A stretch of DNA of 64,000 nt from JAHFUI01 sp039931615 (GTDB lineage Bacteria > Acidobacteriota > Vicinamibacteria > Vicinamibacterales > CAVVIG01). The notes under the pieces are model-generated. The model ran no database searches and was not told the DNA's origin. It was given only the letters and a program-made list of their open reading frames with translations. The stretch covers positions 33,150 to 97,149 of the forward strand of contig JBDTRR010000014.1 of assembly GCA_039931615.1 (NCBI GenBank). Reading direction: 5' to 3'. Made by a program: the position numbers and the translations under genes. This document shows positions 51,986 to 60,568 of the stretch, in pieces. Numbering within the stretch: the first letter of the stretch is position 1; each line of letters begins with the position of its first letter.

Positions 51986-54702
51986 CCATGACGCAGTCCG
52001 CCGATGGGTCGTCTTCCGCTCAACCTGAGGCCCAGGTCCACTCCAGCGGCGGACTGGGGGTGAGCCTCCTGATCGGGCTGTGCTGTTTCGTTGTCTACAA
52101 CGCCAACCTGCGCTCGATCTCTGCCGGCGACACCTACCCGGCGCGCTACCTGCCCTTCGCGATCGTGCAGTACCACACCATTTTTCTCGATCCGATTGCG
52201 AAGGTCGCGGCCCAGGGTCGAGCCGATGGGGCGTACTGGATGGTGCCCAGGCCCGACGGCCACATCATCTCGCTCTACCCCGTGGTGGTGCCGTTGCTCG
52301 TGTCGCCGCTCTACGTTCCGGCCGTTGCTTACCTGAACCTCCGCGGATGGACCGATGCGCGGCTGGATCACGTCGCGAAGGTCATGGAGAAGCTCAGCGC
52401 CTCGATCCTGGCGGCGCTCTCCGCTGCGCTTCTCTACTTGTTGCTGCGGCGGCGGGCGACGCCGCGGATCGCGCTGCTGCTGACCCTCGCCTATGCCTTC
52501 GGCACCACCACGTGGGTCATCGGCAGCCAGGCCTTGTGGCAGCACGGGATGGCTGAGGTTCTGGCGATCGGCGCTTTACTGGCCCTCACCGCACCGTGTA
52601 CCGCGCCGCGGGCGCTGGCGGCGGGGTTGCTGCTTGGACTCATGGCCGCCAACCGTCCGCCGGATGTCATCCCCGCCGCCGCGCTCGCGCTCTCCGGACT
52701 CTTCTGGGCGGGCCGGCGCCGGGCGCCGCTGCTGGTCGCGGCGGGTTTGGTGCCGGCGGTGGCGACGATGCTGTACAACCTTCGGGTCGCGGGAAATGTC
52801 GGGGGCGGCTATGGCCTGATCGGCAAGGCCCGCTTCCTTCAGCACGACCTGTTGACTGGCGTGGCCGGATTGCTGGTCAGTCCGACGAAAGGGCTCTTCG
52901 TATTTTCACCCTTTTTGCTCTTCCTGCTTCTGGCCTGGCGGCACCTGCCGCGCGGTCGCGACGAGCGGCGCCTCACCCTGGCCATGATCGCGGGCGTCGT
53001 CATCCAGATACTGCTCTACGCCAAGACCGACTGGCGAGGCGGCCTCTCCTGGGGGCCGCGCTACATGACCGACCTCTTGCCGTTCTTCATATGGATGCTC
53101 GTGCCGGTGGTTGCCGTGCTGCGCGGCGCTGGCCGGGTGTCCTTCAAGCTTGCAGTCGGCATCGCCGTCGCCCTCGAGGCGATCGGCGCCTTCTCGTACT
53201 CCGGCTCCTTCGACCTGCCGGTCTACGCTGCTGACCACGGCGCCGAATTGCACGTCATGCGGCCGGCGTTTGACTGGCGGAACGCATCCTTCCTGACTGG
53301 TTTGCGGCAAGGCTTCGCGCCGGCGGACCTGACCATCTCGATGCGGGGAAGTGTCGACGCCATCGAGGCTGGCGGTCGGGCGACGACCGTCGTCACCGCG
53401 GGCCAGGAGGCGTCCGTGACGGGCTGGGCACTCGCCGGGGACGCGACGCCCTGGCAGGTGGCCGTCAACATCGACGGCGGGCGGCCCGCGGCGTCCCGCG
53501 CCTTTTTCGACCGGCCCGACGTCCGCAGCGCGCTGAACACGGCCAGTGCCGCGGGCTGGCGCATCCCGCTCGACACGGCCGGCCTCGCTGGCGGCATGCA
53601 CCGTCTGACCGCCTTTGCCTGGGCGTTCGGGAAGGGGGAGGATCATTACCTCGGGGAGCGCACGCTGACTATACGGATGGCGGGCGGCGTCGCTCCGCCG
53701 GCCGCAGGGGAGTCGAAGCTGCCCGCGGATCTCGAGGCGGGCTTCAGGACCGCGGCAGCGCAGCTTCGCGAGCACCAGCAGGCGGAGGGCTACTGGCTCA
53801 CTGCCTACACCAGCGAGACGCGCTTTCATGAGCCGCGGCCGGAGATGAACACTTTTCTGACCGCTCTGCTCGTCGATCTGCTCAATCCCCTGGCTGCGAC
53901 CAGCGGTCTCGAAGACAGCCTGCAGCGCGCCCGCCGGCACCTGACCAGCCAGATCGAGTCCGGCGGACTGGTCCGCTATCACGGTCGGCCGGACGGCGCC
54001 GGTATCGGGACCCTCGGCTGCGCCATCACGCCGGATACCGACAACACGGCTCTCGTCTGGCGGCTCGCTCCCGACCAGGACCGCAGCCGGCTGACGGCGG
54101 CACTGGCGACCATCGATCGATATCGAACCCGCAATGGTCTCTACCGCACGTGGCTCGCGCCACGTGAAGGGTACCAGTGCCTCGATCCGGGCCGCGATCC
54201 GAACCCGGCCGATATCGTCATCCAGATGCACCTGCTGCAGCTCCTGTCGGACGTGCGGCCGCCGGCCGGCCGCGCGCTTTGTGAAGCGCTCCGCTCCGTC
54301 GTCGACGACGATCGGATCTGGGTCTACTATCGGAAGACGCCGCTCATCCCCAGCCTGCGCCTGGCCGACCTTCGCCGCGCCGGCTGCGCGCTGACACTAT
54401 CCGAGTCACGAACGCGCACCGATGTTCCCGACCAGCAGATCTGGGTGTCCGTGGGCCGCCTGCTGACGAACGAAACGAATTCCGCCGGGTCACCGCCCGA
54501 CGCGACACTCATCCGGGCAGTGCTGCGCGAGCTGGCGCGCGACGACTTTGCCTTCATCCGGATGAATCCGCCGCTCCTCTACCACAACGACCTCACCGCG
54601 ACCGTCCCTCGATACTATTGGTCGGAGGATGTTGGCTACGCGTTGTGGCTGAGACTCTACGACGGATATACACACTCCCGCAGTGGTGATCTCATCCGCT
54701 AG
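51955..54702 (+). CDS. GT-C-like membrane protein fused to an alpha/alpha-toroid-like domain
   Basis: 915 residues; starts at 51967 or 51988 are also possible. The N-terminal 430 residues have about ten membrane helices with an early NANLRSISAGDTYPARYLPF loop, as in GT-C glycosyltransferases (lipid-linked sugar donors). A soluble beta-rich part (about 460-570, VTGWALAGDATPWQVAVNID) follows. The last about 330 residues (FLTALLVDLLNPLAATSGL, DTDNTALVWRL, TIDRYRTRNGLYRTWL) look like the repeated helices of prenyltransferase/terpene-cyclase toroids. The pairing is unusual. The stop TAG is at the very end of the IS630 element, so the native C-terminus may be lost. Confidence 0.78.
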   Translation: MGGAMRSSLCSMTQSADGSSSAQPEAQVHSSGGLGVSLLIGLCCFVVYNANLRSISAGDTYPARYLPFAIVQYHTIFLDPIAKVAAQGRADGAYWMVPRPDGHIISLYPVVVPLLVSPLYVPAVAYLNLRGWTDARLDHVAKVMEKLSASILAALSAALLYLLLRRRATPRIALLLTLAYAFGTTTWVIGSQALWQHGMAEVLAIGALLALTAPCTAPRALAAGLLLGLMAANRPPDVIPAAALALSGLFWAGRRRAPLLVAAGLVPAVATMLYNLRVAGNVGGGYGLIGKARFLQHDLLTGVAGLLVSPTKGLFVFSPFLLFLLLAWRHLPRGRDERRLTLAMIAGVVIQILLYAKTDWRGGLSWGPRYMTDLLPFFIWMLVPVVAVLRGAGRVSFKLAVGIAVALEAIGAFSYSGSFDLPVYAADHGAELHVMRPAFDWRNASFLTGLRQGFAPADLTISMRGSVDAIEAGGRATTVVTAGQEASVTGWALAGDATPWQVAVNIDGGRPAASRAFFDRPDVRSALNTASAAGWRIPLDTAGLAGGMHRLTAFAWAFGKGEDHYLGERTLTIRMAGGVAPPAAGESKLPADLEAGFRTAAAQLREHQQAEGYWLTAYTSETRFHEPRPEMNTFLTALLVDLLNPLAATSGLEDSLQRARRHLTSQIESGGLVRYHGRPDGAGIGTLGCAITPDTDNTALVWRLAPDQDRSRLTAALATIDRYRTRNGLYRTWLAPREGYQCLDPGRDPNPADIVIQMHLLQLLSDVRPPAGRALCEALRSVVDDDRIWVYYRKTPLIPSLRLADLRRAGCALTLSESRTRTDVPDQQIWVSVGRLLTNETNSAGSPPDATLIRAVLRELARDDFAFIRMNPPLLYHNDLTATVPRYYWSEDVGYALWLRLYDGYTHSRSGDLIR

Positions 54703-55866
54703 TGTAGTGCGGCAAACAGATCAGCGTGTATCCAAGGCCTTGCGGGCGCGGGCGACCTTGGCCAGGATGTCGGAGGCCGTGGCGGTCCAGATGAACGGCT
54801 TGGGCTGCTCGTTGTGCTGATCGATGTACTCGCCAATCGCCGTCACGAGTTCCTCGATGTCATGGAAGACCCCGCGGCGCAGGCGACGCTGGGTGAGGTC
54901 GCGGAAGAACCGCTCGACCATGTTGAGCCACGAACTGCTGGTCGGCGTGAAGTACACAGGGAACCGCGGATGCCGGGCGAGCCACCGCTGCACCTTGGCG
55001 TGCTTGTGCGTGGCGTAGTTATCGACGATGAGATGCAGTTCCTTGTTCGCCGGCGTCACGTCGTCGATGACGCGGAGGAACTTCAGCCACTCTTGGTGAC
55101 GATGCCGATCGTCACACATGCTGATCACGGTGCCATCGAGCGTGCTGAGCGCGGCGAACAACGTCGCGGTCCCGTTCCGCTTATAGTCGTGCGTCATGGT
55201 GCCGCAGCGACGGCGCTTGAGCGGCAGGCCGGGCTGCGTCCGATCCAGCGCCTGAATCTGGCTCTTCTCATCGACGCACAGGACGAGGGCATGTTCCGGC
55301 GGGGCTGAGGTACAACCCGACGATCGCCTCGAGCTTCTCGGCGAAGGCCGGGTCCCGACTGATCTTGAACGTGCGCACCAGATGGGGCTTCAGGCCGTGC
55401 TGCCGCCAGATCCGCCGCACGCTCCGCTCGCTGATCCCCGCGGCCGCGGCCATCGTCCGCGTACTCCAGTGCGTGCCCTTCGGCGGCGTCTCCTGCGTGG
55501 TCTTCCGCACCACTTTGCGCACCTGGGCCTCGGTGATGGTGCGGGGGCGGCCCGGCCGCGGGGCATCCTTGGCGAGGGCCTCGACGCCGCCGGTCAGAAA
55601 CCGCTGCCGCCACCGCGCGACGGTTTCCGGCATGATCTGCAACTGCGCGGCGATGACTTGATTTTGCAAACCGGCCGCGGCCAGCAGCACGACGCGTGCG
55701 CGTTCGACGCTGCGGGCCGACGCCAGACGCGCACGGGCCTGCGCCTCCAGGACCAGGCGTTGCTCGGGGCTCAAGACGACGGGGGAAGCGACGCGCATCG
55801 TGTCTCCATGATGATGGAATACGACGCGCGAGACATAATCGTTTCTATTTCGGTCGCACTACACCA
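54700..55866. mobile_element. IS630-family insertion sequence
   Basis: About 1.17 kb bounded by imperfect inverted repeats sharing GTGTAGTGCG (54702-54711; complement at 55855-55864), with CT[A/G] outside. It contains one IS630 transposase in two frames. It sits exactly at the stop codon of the preceding glycosyltransferase gene. Confidence 0.8.
54721..55798 (-). CDS. IS630-family transposase, split by a frameshift
   Basis: The first part (55798-55268) has HTH domains (LQNQVIAAQLQIMPETVARW, then RTMAAAAGISERSVRRIW). The second (to 54721) has the DDE catalytic core (CVDEKSQIQALD, LHLIVDNYATHKHAKV, and SSSWLNMVERFFRDL with the last Glu). At about 55305 a run CCCCG shifts the frame by one base: VGLYLSP ends the first and EHALVLCVDEKSQ begins the second. 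It may be a mutation or a programmed shift. Otherwise full length (about 355 residues in total). Confidence 0.82.
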
Positions 55867-55890
55867 GTGTATTCTTCACTTGTACGGAGT

Positions 55891-55984
55891 GTCCCGCCGT
55901 CCGCCTTCGCCAAGGCTGATCAGGCGGACCTCCCACGGTCCCGCCGTCCGCCTTCGCCAAGGCTGATCAGGCGGACCTCCCACG
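55891..55984. repeat. Two perfect 47-bp tandem copies
   Basis: The unit begins GTCCCGCCGTCCGCCTTCGC and occurs at 55891-55937 and 55938-55984, identical. Each copy forms a hairpin (GTCCGCCT/AGGCGGAC). It lies just past the IS630 end, before the convergent GT2-methyltransferase gene. Confidence 0.85.
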
Positions 55985-56036
55985 GTCCAGCTACAGTCGG
56001 ACACTACGAACAGCTCGAAAGCCCTCTCGTCCGACG

Positions 56037-57554
56037 TCACGGTTCTGAGGCGCCGGTCCCAGTCCCGGCACGTCTCGCCGACTCACGGTGTGCGGCGCCG
56101 AGCAGGTATTCGAGGGAGGGCAGTGGCTCGACCACGAAAAAGATCTGGTAGGAAAACACCCCGCGAGCGATCGCGATGAGCGTCTCGTTGACCGCAACGG
56201 CCGCGCGTGCGACCGCTCCGTCTCCCCAGACGAGGCGAACCGGTGCCGGTATGCCTTGCGCTTCACGGATGCGAAAGCCGGACTGTTCGAACAACCGGCG
56301 AAACGATGCGAATGTGAAAAGCCGGGTGTGGGTGAGGTCGAGAATGCCTCTCTTTCCATAGTTGAACTGGCCGAGCAGCAGCATGAGCCGATTGACGATG
56401 AATCCGATGTTTCCCGTGCTCACGAGGATTGTCGTGCTGCCGGACAGCGCCAATGCGGCTCGGAGCTGCGCCACGAACAGTTCAGGCGAGTTCAGATGCT
56501 CGAGGACATCCAGCAGCAGGATGTAGTCGTATTTCGACAGGTCGAGCGCCGGCACTCCCTCGTTCAAATCGTGGGCGATGAAGTCGTCAACCGCGGTGCG
56601 GTACACTGGGGTGGCGCGGTCGACCCCGACCACCGTGCATCCCTTTCGTTCTCGAAGCGCCGCCGACACATGGCCGTCCGCGGCACCGAGATCGAGGACG
56701 CTGGCCCCGCGCCGAACGGTCTGAACCGCGATCCGGTGAGGACTCGGAAAGTCGACTTTCGATTTGTACGGTGACGCCCGCGCGACATCGAATTTCCGGT
56801 CATACAGCAGCCCGACGTCCTGCATTCGCGCGCCGATAACCGTCCGGATGACGTCAGCCGCATACTTGATTCCGTTCACCCGACAGATTTCATCGCCGTA
56901 GTAGGTCGGGATCGGGACTTCGACAATCCGCATACCCCAGCACACCAGCTGGACGATGATCTCCGTGTCGAAATGGAAGTCGTTGGTGTTCAGGTCAAAA
57001 GGGATGCGCCGGAGCGCGTCCACCGAGTAGATGCGATAGCCAGAATGAAACTCGCTCAGCGCTGTTCGCAGCAGCTTGTTCTGCACCCAGCTGAGAATCC
57101 GGTTGCCCGTCCACTTGTAGAGCGGCATGCCGCCACGCCGCGCGCCGCCTTTCGTCAGCATCCGCGAGCCAAACACGGCAGCGATGCCGTGCTCGAGAAG
57201 GGGGCCGAGAAGAGCCGGCAGGCATTCCGGCGCGTACTGGCCGTCGCCGTGCAGCAGAGCCACGTAGTCGAAGCGATGCGTGAGAGCGAAGTGGTAGCCG
57301 AGCTTCTGGTTCCCACCGTACCCCTGGTTGACTGGGTTGAACAGGACGGTCACCGGGAACGGGATCCGGCCCGACTGTTGAATCCTGGTCGAGATTTCGA
57401 ACGTCGCGTCCGCCGATGAATCGTCGAGCACGAGCACTTCGGCGTCGCACACGTCCGACAGCTCACGCGGAACGCGGACCAGAACATCCTCGATGTTCTT
57501 CTCCGCGTTGTAGGCAACGATCAGAATCAGGAGGCGCGGCTTGACCAATTCCAC
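56037..57554 (-). CDS. GT2 glycosyltransferase-methyltransferase fusion
   Basis: 505 residues from the GTG at 57554, 13 bases after the upstream gene's stop. Residues 1-240 are a dolichyl-phosphate-mannose-synthase-type GT2: ILIVAYNAEKNIEDVL, VLDDSSADAT, LLHGDGQYAPECLP with DGQ, then GSRMLTKGGARRGGMPLYKW. From about 280 a class I methyltransferase: VLDLGAADGH at 286-295, GVDRATP, HDLNEG and LLDVLEHLN (349-357). The C-terminus is hydrophobic (IFFVVEPL). Probably adds a sugar and a methyl group during surface glycan or lipid-linked glycan assembly. Follows the GT8-like/GT4 gene in the same operon. Confidence 0.86.
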   Translation of the reverse strand: MELVKPRLLILIVAYNAEKNIEDVLVRVPRELSDVCDAEVLVLDDSSADATFEISTRIQQSGRIPFPVTVLFNPVNQGYGGNQKLGYHFALTHRFDYVALLHGDGQYAPECLPALLGPLLEHGIAAVFGSRMLTKGGARRGGMPLYKWTGNRILSWVQNKLLRTALSEFHSGYRIYSVDALRRIPFDLNTNDFHFDTEIIVQLVCWGMRIVEVPIPTYYGDEICRVNGIKYAADVIRTVIGARMQDVGLLYDRKFDVARASPYKSKVDFPSPHRIAVQTVRRGASVLDLGAADGHVSAALRERKGCTVVGVDRATPVYRTAVDDFIAHDLNEGVPALDLSKYDYILLLDVLEHLNSPELFVAQLRAALALSGSTTILVSTGNIGFIVNRLMLLLGQFNYGKRGILDLTHTRLFTFASFRRLFEQSGFRIREAQGIPAPVRLVWGDGAVARAAVAVNETLIAIARGVFSYQIFFVVEPLPSLEYLLGAAHRESARRAGTGTGASEP

Positions 57555-57567
57555 TCCGCGCGACCGG

Positions 57568-60285
57568 TCAGGCACCGGGGTCACTGGTCCGACCGGGGGA
57601 CCGTGGCTCGCCCGGCGGCACCGAATCGGGGTCGGCCAGCCGCTCGAAGCTGATGCGCACCGCCTCGAGCAGCGCATCCTGGAACTGGCGTTGCTGGAAC
57701 CAGTAAGGTCTGATGACGCGGAACATCGCCCGTTGTGCGGCGCACCTGAGCCACTGCCAGGACCGCTCGTCGCGGCTGAGGCGCGGTTCGCCGAGCCGTC
57801 GCAGCTGCGGCAGGGCCGCCGCGAAGGCATCGAATGCTGCGAAGCGCATGGCGACATCGACCGGGGGCGCGGATGCGGCGGCGGCGGTGGCGGCAGCACG
57901 CGCCCGTCGAATCTCGGCCAGCCGACTGGAAATCGCCGCCGCGGACGCCATTACACCGTGGTGGAATAGCAGGTCGGCCCGCCCGCGGTCGGCCCGCCGC
58001 GCCGCCTCTCCCGGATGCTGATAGACCATCCGCATCAACTGCGCCGCGTGGTTCAGGTCCGGCTCGGCCCAGCGCGCCCCGGTCGGGTAGGGGGCGCAAT
58101 CCCCGGATGCGCTCGCCAGCCGGTAGTCGACCAGGAAGCTGTTCTCGTCGGTCATGAAGTGGCGATTCCCGGAATAGCCGGTCGCAATCGCCGGTCTGCC
58201 CAACGCCATCGCCTCGGCCAGGGTCAGCCCGAGTCCTTCGGCGCGATGCAGTGACACGTAGCAGTCGCACGCGCCGAGCAGCGCGTTCTTCTCGTCGGCG
58301 CTCACATAGCCATCCTGGATCACGATGTCCGACCGGTGCGCCGCGGCGCGTCGCAGGCGTTCCAACTGCGACACGCACGCGTCGCCGTTGATGCTCTTGA
58401 GTACGAGCACCGGTCCTTCGCCCGGCGCGAAGGCGGCAGAGAACGCTTCGATTACCCCCAGTGGGTTCTTCCGCTCCATCACGCTCAGGAAATCGAAGAC
58501 GAAGAGGAACACGAAGCGATCCGCCGGCAGTCCCAGCTGCCCGCGGGTGAGTGAACACGGCGTGGGGGGAGCCACCAGAGGCAGCGGCACCGTGAAGACC
58601 GGCTTGCGCCCCGCGGCCGCGCTCCGCACGATGCCCGCGACATACTCGGTCGCGGTCCACACCTCGTCGATATGATTGAACGCGCCGTGCATCATCGCCG
58701 GAAGAGGATCGACTTCCCAGAACCAGTAGCCGATGGTGTGGCGGTCGACAAAGAAGGCGGGACCCGCGTCGCGCGCGAAGGCCGGCGTGGCGTCGGCGTT
58801 CACGCAGAGCAGATTCATGTCGAACGGCGCTCCGGCCGCGGCGTCGCGCCCCTCGAAACGGTGCTGCTGGCGGCTGAGCGTCGCCCGATAGACCGCGGTC
58901 GTGTAGGCGCTGCCCGTCGCGTCGATGGCGCGGGTCAGCAGCCGCGCGGCTTCGCCGACGCCGAGCTCGGCCTGGAAGTACCCGGCCACGTTCAGGCCGT
59001 GCGGCGGGGATGACACCTCGCGATCCCGGCGCGGCAGGTTCTCGCCCCCGTCGGCACGCGGAGCGGACGGCAGCAAAGAGGGCGGGATGCGCTCCTGAAC
59101 GACGCCGTCGGTCCGCAGCCAGTTGCCGAACCTGGCCGCGCCGGTCCCGTCGATGTCCTGCATGTGCGCCTGCACGTCGGGCCGCGCCTGGTAGATCGCG
59201 CGCAGATAGCGCGACCAGCGGCGCGATGCACGCTCGTCTGGCGCGTTCAGCCAGGCCGTGAAGGCGTCAGGACGTGCGGCATCGAAGGGATCGGGCGGCT
59301 CGGGAATCTCGCCGCGCCCGGAGGCCAGCACAGCGCCCCAGTAGAGCCGCCGGATCCGGCCGGTCATCGCCAGGCCGTCCGCGCTGACGTTCCAGCCGTA
59401 GCGGCGCTGACCCGACGCGGCCAGGCCGGCGTGATCGAGGTCCGCCGCATAGTCCTCGCAGAGCGCCGCCAGCACCGGATGCTCGCTGAGCAGGATGCGC
59501 GGCCGGTCGCCCTGATGGCGGCTGAGCAGCCACGGCGCGGTCGGGTCGAAGCCACTGAAGTGGAAGAAGCGGAGCGGCACATCCCGCGCGTAGACCCGTC
59601 CATGGGCACGCGTGAGGGGGCGTTCGTGCAGGTTCCAGTAAGCGACGTTGTAACCGGGATCCTTCAGCAGATGATGGCTGAACAGCGATGGCATGTAGTC
59701 GGCCCAGCGCTGGTCGGTGAACATCTGCTGCTGGACGTCATTCAGCGCGAGACGGCGCGTCTGCTGCCACCACCAGTCGAGGCAGGGCCCGGCCGACGGC
59801 GCGACGGCGGCGAACCCGAGGTTGTAGACGCCGGCGGCGAGCACGAACAGCGCATCGATCCGTCGGCCATCGTCGGGGATCGGCTGCGTCATGTGCGGCG
59901 TGAGCACGAGACCGTGCCGGTCGGCCAGGCACGGCACGTAAGCGAGCGATCCAAACACGCGAATGTCCGGATCGAGATAGATCACCGCCGATCCACGGGC
60001 GCGCATCAGGCATTGCAGGAAGAGCGGCTTGACCGAGGTGGACAGCTCGGTCACATCGTAGATCCCGGCAAGACGGTGGATCTCGGCGGTGTCGAGCCCC
60101 AGGTCGGCCAGACGCCACCAGCCGATGCGACGATCGAGCTCGTCGCCCGGCGCGATGTCGCGCTGCTCATCATCCACCACGAGCACCGTGAACGAACTGT
60201 CCGGATGATGCGCGAAGAAAGATTCCGCCAGGACGCGCGCGGCGGCGAGATAGTTTCCTGCGATGATGGTGCACCCGTCGATCAC
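57568..60285 (-). CDS. GT8-like plus GT4 bifunctional glycosyltransferase
   Basis: 905 residues from a GTG at 60285. Residues 1-290 form a GT-A/GT8-like domain: CTIIAGNYLAAARVLAESFF, LVVDDE, STSVKPLFLQCLM and the DxD in IYLDPDIRVFG. After a linker (about 330-430) comes a GT-B, GT4-type domain: NVAGYFQAELGVGEAARLL, YWFWEVDPLP, VWTATEYVAGIVRSA, then FVFLFVFDFLSVMERKNPLG and the nucleotide-binding EGLGLTLAEAMALGRPAIAT. The last 130 residues are helical and Arg/Ala-rich. Two transferase activities in one chain suggest sequential addition of sugars. Divergent from the sulfotransferase gene. Confidence 0.87.
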   Translation of the reverse strand: MIDGCTIIAGNYLAAARVLAESFFAHHPDSSFTVLVVDDEQRDIAPGDELDRRIGWWRLADLGLDTAEIHRLAGIYDVTELSTSVKPLFLQCLMRARGSAVIYLDPDIRVFGSLAYVPCLADRHGLVLTPHMTQPIPDDGRRIDALFVLAAGVYNLGFAAVAPSAGPCLDWWWQQTRRLALNDVQQQMFTDQRWADYMPSLFSHHLLKDPGYNVAYWNLHERPLTRAHGRVYARDVPLRFFHFSGFDPTAPWLLSRHQGDRPRILLSEHPVLAALCEDYAADLDHAGLAASGQRRYGWNVSADGLAMTGRIRRLYWGAVLASGRGEIPEPPDPFDAARPDAFTAWLNAPDERASRRWSRYLRAIYQARPDVQAHMQDIDGTGAARFGNWLRTDGVVQERIPPSLLPSAPRADGGENLPRRDREVSSPPHGLNVAGYFQAELGVGEAARLLTRAIDATGSAYTTAVYRATLSRQQHRFEGRDAAAGAPFDMNLLCVNADATPAFARDAGPAFFVDRHTIGYWFWEVDPLPAMMHGAFNHIDEVWTATEYVAGIVRSAAAGRKPVFTVPLPLVAPPTPCSLTRGQLGLPADRFVFLFVFDFLSVMERKNPLGVIEAFSAAFAPGEGPVLVLKSINGDACVSQLERLRRAAAHRSDIVIQDGYVSADEKNALLGACDCYVSLHRAEGLGLTLAEAMALGRPAIATGYSGNRHFMTDENSFLVDYRLASASGDCAPYPTGARWAEPDLNHAAQLMRMVYQHPGEAARRADRGRADLLFHHGVMASAAAISSRLAEIRRARAAATAAAASAPPVDVAMRFAAFDAFAAALPQLRRLGEPRLSRDERSWQWLRCAAQRAMFRVIRPYWFQQRQFQDALLEAVRISFERLADPDSVPPGEPRSPGRTSDPGA

Positions 60286-60568
60286 GCGTCGACCTCAGCG
60301 CCGGGGCCGGCGGCCGCCACACTCACCGCCGGCATCGCGCCGCCTTTCGTCCGCATCGCAATCTTGATAGTGTAATTGACCTCGTGTCGGCTCCCGCGGG
60401 TGATGCGGCGGTCGTCACGGATGGGCTGGTCTATCTTCCGACGGCGGATGTCGGTCGTGCAGTATCAATAAATGATTGATCGGTCGCTGCTGGTCGCACA
60501 CCGTCTCGGACGACACGTCCCTGGTGACCTCGCCGGTCGGCGATCGTCCGTGTGCCGGGTGGATTGAC

